Source: Siphonodentalium dalli (taxonomy: Eukaryota > Mollusca > Scaphopoda > Gadilida > Siphonodentaliidae). Taken from it: a DNA stretch of 64,000 bases. A program made the position numbers and the translations under genes. Under the pieces are notes generated by a model. The model searched no databases. It was given only the letters and a program-made list of their open reading frames with translations, and was not told the origin of the DNA. The stretch spans positions 104,801,319 to 104,865,318 of the forward strand of contig CP136066.1 of NCBI GenBank assembly GCA_032622095.1. Reading direction: 5' to 3'. Positions 22,741 to 33,560 of the stretch are shown here, one piece after another; within the stretch, counting starts at the first letter, position 1, and each line of letters begins with the position of its first letter.

Positions 22741-24500
22741 ATTTTAGGTTTTAATGGCAGGTGGTTTATGTCTGAAATTGGATGAGTGAGCTCGTATTTC
22801 CTTTGGAAAATTGATTGAAAGATAACGATGCTCTCATGGATACATAGGGATTCTGGTGTTCCGATTGGGTATAATATTTAAAGATACGGGCGGCGTTGGC
22901 GGTGGGTATGCCGTTAAAATATTCACCTCAATCAAAAACCACCATAAACAGAAAAAAATATAGACATACCTTGTTCTTATACCAATAAGAAATATGGCAT
23001 AAACAGTATGTTATTGTCAATTTGTTCCCTTTGTTACGTAAACAAAAGCAAAAAAAAACGTTACGTTACTTGGCTTTTGTTTAGATCCGGATATGGTAAA
23101 CATAAAGAGCGTAATTTGTTACTGTTTTCCTGATATGGAAATAATAAAGAGCGTTTATATCATTTTTGTGCGATTAACCAATATAATTGCGCTGTGTTAT
23201 GTAAACAGAAGCACACCTTCTGTGACACGAACTGGCTCTTGTTTACGTACACCATCGTACGTCTTGACGACAATATAATATTTAAGCGCTGATTATGTTT
23301 GGCATATGAACAAAACTATATGTATTTTAATATTCTTTCTGTTGATGGTGATTTGAACAAATATGAATATTTCTGCAACGAACGCCACCCGTGCCTTTAA
23401 TATGCTGTGTAATCAGTGACGTGGCGACAAAGAACGGAGGTAAAAATATCCGACACGTTAGTTGAAAACTTAGGTTGATATTTTCCAACCAGACCAACAG
23501 TCGTAAATTTTCTTACTTTGTTTTCAATATTTTGGACTCGTATTGACATCGGTTTAGAAATTATCAAATCTAAGTGGGTACCAGGTTGGAAATTTCCAGC
23601 AGACAGAAAGGTTTAGTCGGAAAATTCCAACCCGAAGGGTGCAAATAGAATGTCCATAACTTAGGGAGTTTGTTCTGCTTCAAGGGGGTGGGGTACAGTT
23701 GGGAATTTCATGGTGGGCACCCCCACCCACGAAGACCCATCTAGTCACGTCTTGTGTGTAATGCATACATTATTACAGTAACCTGGTGTAAATGAAATTT
23801 TAATAGTACCCGGCTTCCTTATATCCATTTTGCAAAAATAGAAGACATTTGGAAAATTGGCATACGTATTAGGAAAGATAATTGCTCAGAATATATCAAG
23901 TATGTAGATCGATATTTATCGACTTATTTGATTCATAATTCCAAATTGTGCGACCACTGGAAGCATGTGCATACGTTTAATGTCTGTCTTCGGGATTAGG
24001 GAGGTCTAATTATAAATAAGATGTATATGGTATGTAATAAATGCACGCGTAGAGAGATCATCATGATCCTGGTTTAAAGGCACTTGGCCCAATCTGAAGC
24101 GTCAAACTGTATATGCACTTGGTAATGCCCGCCTTATTATATCCATGTTCGATTCCATGGATCAAAATATGTCAGTAAATACGTGGAAAACTTGTATGGA
24201 CTTAATATGCCGCGAAACTACTTATCACTCAAGTCATAGAATCTTGAAACAATAAAGAGCGTTCGGTGTTGGTCGATTAATGATATGGTATGAACATAAA
24301 GAGCTTAAATTTCACTCCTGTGTGAAATATAGAAACATTTTGAAAATCGTTATGTCTTTCTCAGACTATATAAAGTATGTATATCGGTATTTTTCTACCT
24401 GTTTTATTTGTCATAACAAATTGCGCTGACATAATTTTGAATATCAACTGAGTCCCATCGGGAAACACCCGTTTAATCGGGCAGGACCAGGAACATACGT
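22741..24500 (+). repeat. old interspersed repeat B, copy 1 (contains AAAGAGCGT dimers)
   Basis: Long stretches match 58500-59760 in the same orientation, for example GGCGGTGGGTAT, AAACCACCATAAACAGAAA, CATAAACAGTATGTTAT and GTAAACATAAAGAGCGT. Parts also match 27120-27560. It holds two AAAGAGCGT pairs (23104/23146 and 24254/24298). A young hAT-like element (23414-23754) interrupts it. No ORF; the ends are not defined. Confidence 0.6.
23414..23754. mobile_element. hAT-like non-autonomous element, 341 bp
   Basis: The ends are CAGTGACGTGGCGAC and CTAGTCACGTCTTG, matching the CAG(G/A)GACGTGGC pattern of the larger elements at 37663 and 56595. A perfect 8-bp TSD, TGTGTAAT, lies at 23406-23413 and 23755-23762. 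An 8-bp TSD and CAG-type TIRs are hallmarks of hAT transposons. The interior carries TTGGAAATTTCC-type motifs and no ORF. Confidence 0.85.
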
Positions 24501-24806
24501 CACTAATGTAATCGAGCCGTTGCATCATACGTTCGAATAGCTGCTATCTGGAATTCATGCAGTGGATGAGCTAAATATTCGTTGCAGGAGTTATATCATG
24601 TATTTGCGACTGAAATGGATTATGTGCATTTACGAACATCTATTAAATGATTGAGGTGTGTATGATGCTCATAGTCGATACATATTTTTCTATTAAATTT
24701 CAGTCATGAATTTGAGTTTTTAATTATAACTGATTATTGAATGTGCATTGTGAATTTCCACATCTCAGGTACTACATGTAGTTTGTCACACCAGACAAAT
24801 GTTTAA

Positions 24807-25248
24807 AGGTAATGAATCCGATTAAACAACCCTAAATTACTATTTCTTTCGGGGGTAAAAAATATTTGATTCGAGTCGAGGGACATACCCACCAAACAGT
24901 GATCAGAAATTTATTTTTGAAGTTTGTTATTTCAATTTTTTGTGGCCCAGAATCACGCCGTCAAAAGGGAGGTCTTGGTCAAATTTGCGGATGAAGATGG
25001 ATAACTCTAAAAACAAGTGATAATACGGCCAAATTTCGTGAATACTCAAGTGATAATACGGTCATATTTCGTTGAATAAAATGTTGATAAATAACACGTT
25101 TTGGGAAATTTGATACCATAGTTGACAGTGGTTAGCATTATTTTGTTGCAATTAATCGATTCTGATAATTAAAGCGCATTTTGAAGAAATGTTGTTGTTG
25201 TTGTTTTATCTTGATGATATGGGGACCCTCTGATCGGATTGAGTACCT
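24807..25248. mobile_element. TTAA-flanked MITE (family D), copy 1
   Basis: The TIRs AGGTAATGAATCCGATTA and GATCGGATTGAGTACCT are flanked by TTAA on both sides (24803-24806, 25249-25252), as for piggyBac- or Kolobok-type insertions. The interior includes a duplicated AAGTGATAATACGG(C/T)CA unit (25018-25075). It is 442 bp and non-coding. A partial relative lies at 52836. Confidence 0.8.
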
Positions 25249-25458
25249 TTAAATGTGACCCGCCATATCAAATCCAGTCGGAAGTCGGGATTTTTTACCC
25301 TGTGCCAATGCATTCTCTTATATATGCGAGTCGACCATAGGTCGCCTCTCATATATAAGAGAATGGATTGGCCTAACAATTTTTATCTTGTTTTTTAAAT
25401 AAATGTTTCTTACAATTTTTAGGACATAAAATAAAAAAACATCCATTACCCTACAGGG

Positions 25459-25716
25459 GTGTGACTAAACACCGCCCGGACCAGCCCGGACCAGCCCGGA
25501 CCAGCCCGGACCCCCCATATAGACTATATGAGTGATTTTAAGGCCAATATAAGTGCAGGGGTGTCATGGAAACCCAATCAGGGTCGCTATTAACCCTCAA
25601 AATGCCGGCATCGCGAAAATTTTCGCCGCGAAATGAAGCTAACAGCCCGGACCGCCCCTGCTGCGTCCAGGTGTGATTTTAGTATCCATGTCTGTGCGAG
25701 GGTGTTAATGAAACCC
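25459..25716. mobile_element. 258-bp insertion with CCAGCCCGGA repeats
   Basis: It is absent from copy 1, where CCCTGCAGGGAGCCCC is continuous (2501-2516). Here CCCTACAGGG is followed by the insertion and then AGGGAGCCCC, giving a 4-bp AGGG duplication. The insertion starts GTGTGACTAAACACC, contains about four CCAGCCCGGA units (25478-25513) and ends GGTGTTAATGAAACCC. The ends are weakly inverted (GGGTGT...TAAACACC against GGGTTT...TTAACACC). No ORF. Confidence 0.75.
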
Positions 25717-26024
25717 AGGGAGCCCCACACATATATAGAAGCATATAGAAGAGTGTTGTCTGCTCATGTTTGTCTGTGGCTCTGTATGGGTGAAATTATA
25801 AAATTGTTAAAGAATACAAGAAAACATTATTAAAATTGTAAAAAATTGTTAGGCCAATGCATTCTCTTATATATGCGAGGCGACCTATGGTCGACTCGCA
25901 TATATAAGATAATGCATTGGCACAGGGTAAACAAATCCCGACTTGCTATGCTATGCTTTAATTGTCAAAGCTGCAAATTAATGCAGAACATGGATATATA
26001 CATATATACAATGGGGTCACTTAC

Positions 26025-26168
26025 ATCATCGTCATCATCATCATCGATGTCCCCATCGTCAGCATCGTCCTCGACATTGTCATCATCATCAGTTTCATCA
26101 TCATCATCATCATCATCACCATCCTCATCATCCTCATCATCATTGTCCATCATCATCACCATCGTCAT

Positions 26169-26199
<31 letters not shown>

Positions 26200-26270
26200 G
26201 TCATCACCGTCGTCATCATCATCATCATCATCATCGTCATCGTCATCATTATCATCGTCGCTAATCATCT
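26025..26270 (+). repeat. (TCA)n microsatellite
   Basis: An imperfect trinucleotide array of TCA/TCG/TCC units. Several long open frames in different phases are produced by it and are spurious. It lies just beyond the 3' end of the minus-strand LINE fragment, where it may have grown from that element's tail. Confidence 0.9.
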
Positions 26271-26418
26271 TCATATTGGCATCTTAGTGATTGTCGTCCT
26301 GGCAACGTTTATAACGTCATCATCAATATCGTCGTAATTTGTTTTCTTATTTTGTAGATTAGGTACATAAGACACTACACATTCATAATGACAGCATATG
26401 TACATATGATTAATCGAA

Positions 26419-27003
26419 TCACGTTTTGTCATCTCTTGTTTTTTCGTGAATCTTCATACACGCCTTGACAAATATCGCTAAACTTTTCTGAATTGCTGGG
26501 TTTTGGCTACCAAGTAGAATATAAAATCGTGCTCTAGATGGCTCTTGCCGAAAGGTAGCCGGAATATATTTTATTCTTAAATCTAGGTATTTTGGACAAA
26601 TCATCACAACGTGGTACTCATCTTCTATGTGGGTCATGCATTTTTGACAGGCTCGGGATTTTTCTTTATTTTTACACCACCTTCCAGACTCAGAACGCAG
26701 TTTGTGATTACATGTTCTTATTCGTAATAGTTCTTGGGCTAAGTCACGCGGTAGATTTTGCAAATATGATTCATATTTCATTGTCCGTTTAAAGTTCATG
26801 TATAATTTACCACGAGAGGAGTTGTACATGTCCCACCACCAGGTCTGAATAAAATGATCTTTGAGTGTGCTTTCGATGGCCATTATTTCTTCGGATGAAA
26901 TTTTCTGACATGTCCATATGTAACTCATGCCGACGGAATCCAGTATGCCTTTAACTGATTGAATCCACGTTTTCACCTTGTTCGTCCTACCCAGCTCCCC
27001 CAA
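26419..27003 (-). CDS. LINE ORF2 C-terminal fragment (post-reverse-transcriptase region)
   Basis: A 194-codon frame that resembles the C-terminal domain of molluscan LINE polyproteins. It has tryptophan-rich segments (WTCQKI, QTWWWDMY, residues about 30-59), an LLRIRTCNHKL block (about 92-102), and a CX2CX8HX4C zinc-binding motif (C119, C122, H131, C136) followed by PKYLDLR. In full-length elements this segment follows the reverse transcriptase and is thought to bind nucleic acid. The fragment is truncated 5' at about 27017, where it meets the TIR of the host hairpin element, so the insertion is the LINE 3' end. The first ATG is arbitrary, since the true start lay upstream in the lost part. 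It is a different family from the ORF at 50006-51733, although the zinc motif is alike. Confidence 0.65.
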   Translation of the reverse strand: MGELGRTNKVKTWIQSVKGILDSVGMSYIWTCQKISSEEIMAIESTLKDHFIQTWWWDMYNSSRGKLYMNFKRTMKYESYLQNLPRDLAQELLRIRTCNHKLRSESGRWCKNKEKSRACQKCMTHIEDEYHVVMICPKYLDLRIKYIPATFRQEPSRARFYILLGSQNPAIQKSLAIFVKACMKIHEKTRDDKT

Positions 27004-27119
27004 GTTGACGAAAAGTAAATCCGACTGGATTTGATATGGCGGGTCACAAATGTGTTTTATTCTAATTTAAAATTTAAAACCGCTTTGGGTTTGAGGCTTG
27101 ATTGATGATGTTCCTGACC

Positions 27120-27560
27120 GTGTAAAAACACGGAATGTATTTCTCCCATAATATATGGATGAGCGAGCTGTTATTTCCTTCGGAGAATTAATTGAAATAG
27201 AATCGATGTTCTCGCGGATGGAGGAGGGTTCTTCGTGATTGAGGTCTAATTACTCATATCACTGAGTTTGTTGTGTAATGCTTGCACGTGTTTAATCCCT
27301 TATATACTAAATACTCATATGTCGTCTTCTTATATTACCAGAACACCAAATGAATAATAGACCATTCCAGTGTATAGTTTTATAACTGAATGGACGAATC
27401 CATTCATTATAGAATGAGTTAAAGGCACTTGGTAGTTTGAAGTTTCAAATCGTACATGTACTTAGTAATGACTGGCTTTCTAATATCATTGTTTCGAGTC
27501 CCGGGATCAAATAGGCCAGTAAATTGAATACTTTTACACAGACTTAATGTGTCACTGAGG
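27120..27560 (+). repeat. old interspersed repeat B-like fragments
   Basis: GGATGAGCGAGCTGTTATTT matches GGATGAGTGAGCTCGTATTT at 22780. TTAAAGGCACTTGG...GTACTTAGTAATG matches 24075-24125. It is a degenerate copy of the family at 22741-24500 with internal losses. Confidence 0.5.
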
Positions 27561-27807
27561 CGGCCATTGATCTCACCCGCACAGAAATTGAATGCATGTA
27601 CACAGTGTGATTTTCCATGATTCGGGTGAAGGAATTAGGCATATAGGATTGATTGAATATGCTTTGTATTGCATGCATATGTTATAAAATGGCTGACACT
27701 GTAACAGTAATGTTTACATAAAAAAGGCTTTAACATGCGAATATTTTGGCGCCCGTATACAGGGCCATGACATTTACAAAAGTCTTACGACATCGCGATT
27801 AGCTTTA

Positions 27808-28023
27808 TTAACTAAAATATTTCCGCCCCAAGCCAGGTACTCGTTTTACGGTCGAATTCGATCCACTCGATGTTCGACGTATGAGGTCGCTTGCCGAAGG
27901 TATCCAAACGGTGGCAAGCGGAAGTCGAACGCTTAATGTCTTAAACAAAATTTCCATGAGAGTCGGGTAAGTCCGATCACTAATGTAGACCACCGCTGAT
28001 TCCAATAACTCGACCATTCCCAT
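27808..28023 (-). CDS. unrecognised short ORF, possible terminal exon
   Basis: 71 codons. I recognise no domain. The codon mix is less AT-rich than the surroundings (GCG, GTC, AGC, CTT, GCC, ACC), which hints at real coding. The stop codon overlaps TTAATAAAGC, so an AATAAA polyadenylation signal sits at the stop. The C-terminus is basic and Ser/Gly-rich (RRTSSGSNSTVKR...GRKYFS). No clear acceptor was found upstream. It may be the end of a gene or of a decayed element. Confidence 0.25.
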   Translation of the reverse strand: MGMVELLESAVVYISDRTYPTLMEILFKTLSVRLPLATVWIPSASDLIRRTSSGSNSTVKRVPGLGRKYFS

Positions 28024-28980
28024 TTCGAAATTGTAAGACTATTCCCACGTACTATAGAACACGTAGTTAATTTAAATAGTATTCATTACATTCATATAAC
28101 ATTTATAATATTCGAACATCACGTGATCGGAAACTAAGCCCAATGTGGGCTTTATTTTCATATTGAAACAGACCCACATAGGGCTGTTTTAAAAACATCG
28201 TTTAGGAACATATAGAGCATATTTTAGTGTTCAAATAATGCCAATATAATCTTATTTCGCTCAATTATAAAATAAGCCCATATTGTGCTTTTTTCCACGA
28301 GGGTAGACTGCATCCACATCCCACGGCATTTTATGTTATTTTCTTGATTTCACTTCTCCGCCATCAACCGAAATTATATAAAATAATAATAACAAAGACT
28401 GATATTCTAAATTAATAACAAAGACTGATATTCTAAATTGCTGATACTGGCTGCTACCGCATGGTGCGATGGGGAGATTTGTCAGCGGAAATTACTCATA
28501 TAAACATACACGCTTGCTATCGGATCACAGCCATGATTTTGTGTCTTATTCTACATTTCTAATTGTATATGTATCACATGGAATAAATACTGTTCAAACT
28601 ACTCGCTCTGTATACTTGTGTAACGAATCGACTGGCATCGTTATCTGATTTCCATCGCAAAACTTGACGTGCCAACTCGTAGCAACGATGCCGGATTATA
28701 CCTACTTCTATCTACAAATGGGAACAGATTGACGTCAATGCAATATCTACAGTCTCTTGTACGTGATAATTACCCCAATTCGACACCACGGACATACTTG
28801 GTTTAACCCCTTAAAATCTGTATTGTCGATGAGTACATGGTTACTCTATTGCTGTTGTGGGAATGCTCTGGAAACAACATTGAAGTGCCAATGACACTGT
28901 AGTTCAACTTCATTCAGACATATTTTAGGTGATTCATATGGAGTCGGAGATGTTAACGGAATAATCGTGAATAACGGGTT
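28024..28980. other. no recognisable gene; small tandem duplication
   Basis: It contains a 26-bp direct duplication (AATAACAAAGACTGATATTC..., 28385-28438) and two facing AAGCCCA(A/T)...GGGCTT motifs at 28137-28290. No gene could be supported. Confidence 0.45.
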
Positions 28981-28984
28981 GTAT

Positions 28985-29410
28985 ACTGTGAGCTGCAGTG
29001 TCGATCGATTCAAGTGTGAATTTCAATCCAGCCGCTGGCAGCCATGTTTTTAACGAAAATCGGAATTATAAGTTTGGTTATTATTCGATGAGGGGTGTGG
29101 CCTCTATAGGATGTGGCGAATTATTTAGTCATGCCATGTTTCTCATCGAAAATCGATCAAATTCAATAGCTCCCATCTCATCTAGAGGTGATCCTAAACA
29201 TGCCTGTACATTTTAAAACATATTTCTATAATAATTGTGGGTTAACTTGCAGTGTGTGCCGATGGATTCAAATGTGAAACCCAAGATGGCTGCTGGCGGC
29301 CATGTTTTTTTAAAAGAATTCCGGGAAAATTCGATGGCTCCCAACTAGAGGTCACCACAAATATGAAGTTTGGTGAGTAGTGGTGACAATCAGATAAGGG
29401 ATGTTATACC
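28985..29410 (+). repeat. dispersed repeat G, copy 2 (CCAAGATGGC family)
   Basis: Two to three degenerate units carry GCTGGC(A/G)GCCATGTTTTT, GATGAGGGGTGTGG and TCGATGGCTCCCAACTAGAG blocks, related to 17395-17700. Non-coding. Confidence 0.55.
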
Positions 29411-30039
29411 GAATACCGGTTATATCGAAGAATGCTGTTGACGGACGATGGACGCCAACCAATGGCAATATAGATATAGCTCAAATTGTATAGATGAGTT
29501 TAAAAGCCGTATATAGGCTGTTTGCCGAGCTGATCCCCAAAGGATTTATCTGTCTGTCACCGGCTTATGGTATCCGAACATCATCACAAATCACGGAGCC
29601 CCTATATACTGCTTCAGTGAGTAGGTACGTGTCGCATTTGGCCAATATAAGCCACCCAGCGATTGCGAAGCTGCATCTAATCCAGGAACATTCGTGTGTC
29701 TGGACACGTGTGTCGGTTGCTTCTATGTGCAGTTGTGTGATTCCTTGGTGAAATTAACCCTCTTCTGGTATGTCCTCTACCCATTAGACTGACAAAGTAG
29801 TGATGTGACTTAGCGACTAAGACGGCGATAAAAAAAACACCAATACAACAAACCAAACAAATTCTCAAAAAACAAGAATGGGCCGGTTAATGTTTAATTT
29901 TAATTTTAAGTTTATCCAAGCATACCGTATATAACCAATGGGGACACCGATATCAAACAGTTATGCAATTTTAATCATCACTGTATCAAAGCTGCATACG
30001 TGAGTAATGCAGGGTAAGTACGATTTCCAATTTGAGATG
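29411..30039. other. no recognisable feature
   Basis: Short open frames at 29494-29868 on both strands show no motif. Confidence 0.4.
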
Positions 30040-30530
30040 TCGGATTAGATCATGCCATGAATATCTACTCTGGTTAACGCCCGTAGATATTCCAAAAGTA
30101 CAAAATCTGGAAACTTTTTGAAGTTTTGACAGGCAACCTTATAAAGTTGAAAAAATAAATGGGGAATATATTTCTTAGTTTTTACCTGTTCCTTAATAAT
30201 GTACTTCACTGTAGGTGAAGGTCCCAACTCGAAATTGCACGATTTAATAGACTTTGTGGGCGATTTATTTTGCGTCGCTTACAATTATGGAATTTTTCCT
30301 GGGTAATTATTTCAATGCTTATTGCGATATCGGCTCACAAAGTCACAGAAAGGCATGCAATCTCGAGCTGGGAGTACTCCATGATGTGAAGTAGATTTAT
30401 GAGGAACACGTATGGAATATTAACAAAGAAATATTCGAAAAGTTCCCAGGTTTTGTACTGGTGGAATATTATCTCTACGGGCGTTAGCCAGAGTAGAGGT
30501 CCATGGCGTGATGTCGGATATAATCAAATA
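30040..30530. repeat. imperfect foldback element, about 490 bp
   Basis: The left arm (GATCATGCCATGAATATCTA, TAACGCCCGTAGATATTCC, GGTCCCAACTCGAAATTGCA, GACTTTGTGGGCGAT) is matched in reverse complement by the right arm, which ends TAGAGGTCCATGGCGTGATG. The arms run from about 30040 to 30265 and from about 30310 to 30530. Divergence is considerable, so it is an old palindromic element. Confidence 0.6.
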
Positions 30531-31529
30531 GTGCATGGTGCCGCGGGGACCGATATTTTATCATATTATACAGAGAGTATACAGCATCAGTCTATCATAC
30601 ATATAAATGTATTACGAAAGTGGTTCTAAGCGAATTTCATATAAGCACCAGCAAGACATTTGGTATCCGTTTCGTCTGGCCTATTTTCCTTGCTGCCATT
30701 CATCGTGATCCGTTGAAGTGACATACCCTTAGGAATGATTGTCAACGCTGAAGAAATGGTGTGAGTATTTTGCGACATTCAATTAGGAATAGGCCGAGCG
30801 TCAATGGCACCGGACAACCTGTCAAACTCTTTTTCGATAATGATATACGACTAGGCACTTCTATAAGACCGGGGAATTAAATTTTGTTAATTGGTTAGCT
30901 AAAAATAACAAGATGAATATTTCGACCTCGAGTAGACCTCCAGAAAGCTTCAAGTCTACGTAATAGAGGCTCTGATTACGTTCCGTGTGACATATAAATT
31001 TATTTCCGAAGGTTGTATTCCCGCGTCATTACATGTAGAACCAATCAAAAACTACGATACGCCCAAAGCCTCCACTCAGAATGATTACATACATTTAAAT
31101 ATTATCAGTGACCTTACGTTATACGTGAAGGCCGATTCAGAAAGCATACAACATGGGCGAGTGAGATCATTCCCGGATGGGTGGATTATCTATTACTAAT
31201 ACTGGCCCCAGCCTGTAACCCCGTAGGATTTTCTTGCAGACTCCATATAAGTTATGTACCTTGGGTCAAGGAATTCCAAACAAATATGGGTAGACTTCAT
31301 AAAATAAAAAACGTTTTCAAAATAGCCTTTACCGATGGATCCTACACCGATAGCTGCAGATATCATGTACATGTTACAGAGATTATCTGCCCAGGGATAA
31401 CCGTATTGTTGCCTGTCGATAATTTTGCACCTGGAAATGGAAAATCTACCTGGCCATCGCACTGAACAGTAGAGATAAAGCACTGCTATATGGGTATTTA
31501 TGTGCTGTCCTGCATGCAAAGTCCATAGG
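30531..31529. other. no recognisable feature
   Basis: Some open frames (30987-31519) exist on both strands, without motifs or splice context. Confidence 0.4.
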
Positions 31530-31814
31530 ATTGATTGATTGATTGGGGTTTAATGTCGCTTTCAGCAACTAAGGCAATATCACGACATTGTCAGTTTAAG
31601 TGGTGGAGGAAATCCGCACACTTATACGGCTGATATAACAGTTATTTCAATGGCTGTTAAACTCGACGACCATGCGGCAACTCCACCAGATAACGATTTT
31701 GAGTTACAAAGTTCAAGATGGAAACATGTGAATTTGAACCCTCATTGCCAGCACTGGGGGGGGGGCGAAACGGCTTGGAGTGTAACCCCAACCGATTGAG
31801 CCACAGTGGCCCCC
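31530..31814 (-). mobile_element. tRNA-derived SINE
   Basis: Read on the minus strand it begins GGGGGCCACTGTGGCTCAAT. TGGCTCAATCGG (31792-31803) fits the RNA polymerase III A box, and GGTTCAAATTC (31730-31740) fits the B box. The element ends in a (CAAT)n tail (31530-31545). These are the parts of a tRNA-derived SINE, about 285 bp long. A G-run (31756-31765) lies between the boxes. No TSD could be fixed. The source tRNA is not identified. Confidence 0.75.
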
Positions 31815-32093
31815 GATTACCCATGGGAAGATCATTTCGATAACGATGTCTGTGATTGGTATATATAAGACCAAAATATGCTTATAATATAATATTCTTT
31901 CTGTTAATGGCGGTTTTAACGGATGTGACTATTTTAACAGAAATATCCAACGCGTTCAATAACGGCGCTGAATAATAGCGGTCTGTGTTGTCATTGTTCG
32001 CTTTGGGGTTATTCGCTTTAAACTGATTATGTTTGTCTCGAATTCGAAGGACATCACCTAGCTCAGGCAATAAAACGTGTAAAGGTCAGGCCA
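31815..32093. other. no recognisable feature
   Basis: Spacer. Part of it (31885-31960) resembles the AAATATGAATATTTCTG(C/A)AA stretch of repeat B at 23350. Confidence 0.35.
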
Positions 32094-32363
32094 GACACGT
32101 TCAAATAGAGGGTCTCCGTTGAGGGTGTCCAATTAAGAGTTCCCCCCACCCTTGAACCAGACCCAAATGCCCAAGTCCCGGAAATTCAATATCCTCCTCC
32201 CCTATAGGGGTGGAGTGTTCCAATTTGCATACTGGCACCTCAAGCGTCCCAACTGCCTCTGAATTATGGCAAAATCAAATATCAGAATAATTTCAACAAA
32301 TATGCGGCCAAAAATGGGATAGAGATCGGTGCCACAACCCCACATGTCGCAACGTCCCTGGTT
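32094..32363. repeat. hAT-like remnant of the GGACGTGGC family
   Basis: It starts CAGACACGTTCAAATAGAGG and ends TGTCGCAACGTCCCTGG. The first part, GGGTCTCCGTTGAGGGTGTC, aligns with the beginning of the element at 37663. No TSD is apparent. Degenerate. Confidence 0.45.
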
Positions 32364-32739
32364 ATTCACTTATTCGTGCATTACACATGTATGAGATCTC
32401 GTTAAATGTCACGTGTGTTAGGTTTAATCGTCGATTAAGGCAATCTTTACTATGTTTAGTGGACATAGCGGAATATTCATTTATCGTATAAAACATTATC
32501 CCCGTTTATCTGGTATCACCAACCCGGAACGTATCACCAAACCGGACTGAAGGGGGGATTTTCTCGTATATAATATGCGAATATGTATGTTTCTTACAGT
32601 AAAACAGACTACGGACAAAATATTTGTGCGTCAATATGAAGCAGGAATATTTACCCACACATGTCAGTCGTTATCTCATATCTAACCATTGCGAACCACA
32701 CTGCAGGGTGGAACATTTTAAGGTTACTCGAAGATATAC

Positions 32740-33060
32740 TTTTCTATTGATACATCAATACCGAAATTATATAATATAGGGAACGGGACCGCTATGCCCG
32801 CAGATATAGACCACTACATGTACAAACTCCTATAGGGAACTGCATGGACAGCTATACAGAATTGTCCATAATCTATATAGAGAACATGGCAGATATATAC
32901 ATATATAGAACTGGAGGTCTATACATGCCTCTAGAGAATAGACCCGTTATAATTTTAGAACTGGAACTATATATTATATATAATCAGATCCAATACACAC
33001 GTATATAGATAATTTGGGTCGCCATATATAGATAGGGGACTGGGTCGCTGTGTACAGAGC
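32740..33060 (+). repeat. degenerate TATATAGA(A)CTGG-type tandem region
   Basis: Repeated TATAGGGAAC, TATATAGAACTGG and GGGACTGGGTCGCT phrases at irregular spacing. It is probably an old minisatellite. No unit length could be fixed by eye. Confidence 0.4.
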
Positions 33061-33444
33061 TCGATTGCTATGTTGATCATTCAAATCGCGAACCGTCAAT
33101 AGTAGCAACAACATGGTCGGTCCACCTCAATTAATAAGATTTGTCACAAACTGTGCCTCTCAAGAGTGATGATCTTCTGATCAATAGCCATTAATTTCGG
33201 CATTCGGCTCCGAGAGGCTTTGTCAATATAATCACCCAACGATTCAACGGTCTATGATATACAAACGGAATATCGCGAGACAGATCCAATATATATAATC
33301 CTTTCTATACTAAATTGATTCTCCCACTCAGTTGTAAAAGTATACATTGAAATGATTATTGTTCGTTTGGAGGGGTGTCCATGTAATAAAAGCAGACGGC
33401 AGACATGCGGAAAGATAATACAAGAGCAGATTAATTCATTTCAT
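33061..33444. other. no recognisable feature
   Basis: Nothing could be supported. Confidence 0.35.
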
Positions 33445-33451
33445 TGGTGGG

Positions 33452-33509
33452 AAATGTTCAGATAATAATTTCAACAATGTCATGTGTTGAAATTATTATC
33501 TGAACATTT
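33452..33509. repeat. 25-nt-arm perfect hairpin, 8-nt loop
   Basis: AAATGTTCAGATAATAATTT... (33452-33476) pairs exactly with 33485-33509. The flanks (GTGGG before, CCACTGATCAATGA after) also recur around the related hairpin at 42872-42952, so the whole block is a small mobile family. Confidence 0.75.
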
Positions 33510-33560
33510 ACTGAGGAACCACTGATCAATGAATACTTAGTATGGACAGGTTTAAACATG

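Larger units (their letters stand above)
25255..27047. mobile_element. hairpin-bearing TIR element, copy 2 (family H), with nested insertions
   Basis: Same TIRs as 2303-2731 (GTGACCCGCCATATCAAATC and its inverse). The flanks carry a 4-bp direct repeat AAAT (25251-25254, 27048-27051). Hairpin 1 is at 25304-25372. Hairpin 2 is at 25853-25921, with the loop in reverse complement, so each hairpin belongs to a terminal repeat. Against copy 1 it has gained 258 bp at 25459 and about 1.07 kb at about 25944-27017 (a microsatellite and a LINE fragment). Confidence 0.85.

Noticed and set aside
25846..26337. Long open frames rich in Ser, His, Ile, Met or Asp on both strands
   Set aside because: They are translations of the (TCA)n microsatellite in different phases.
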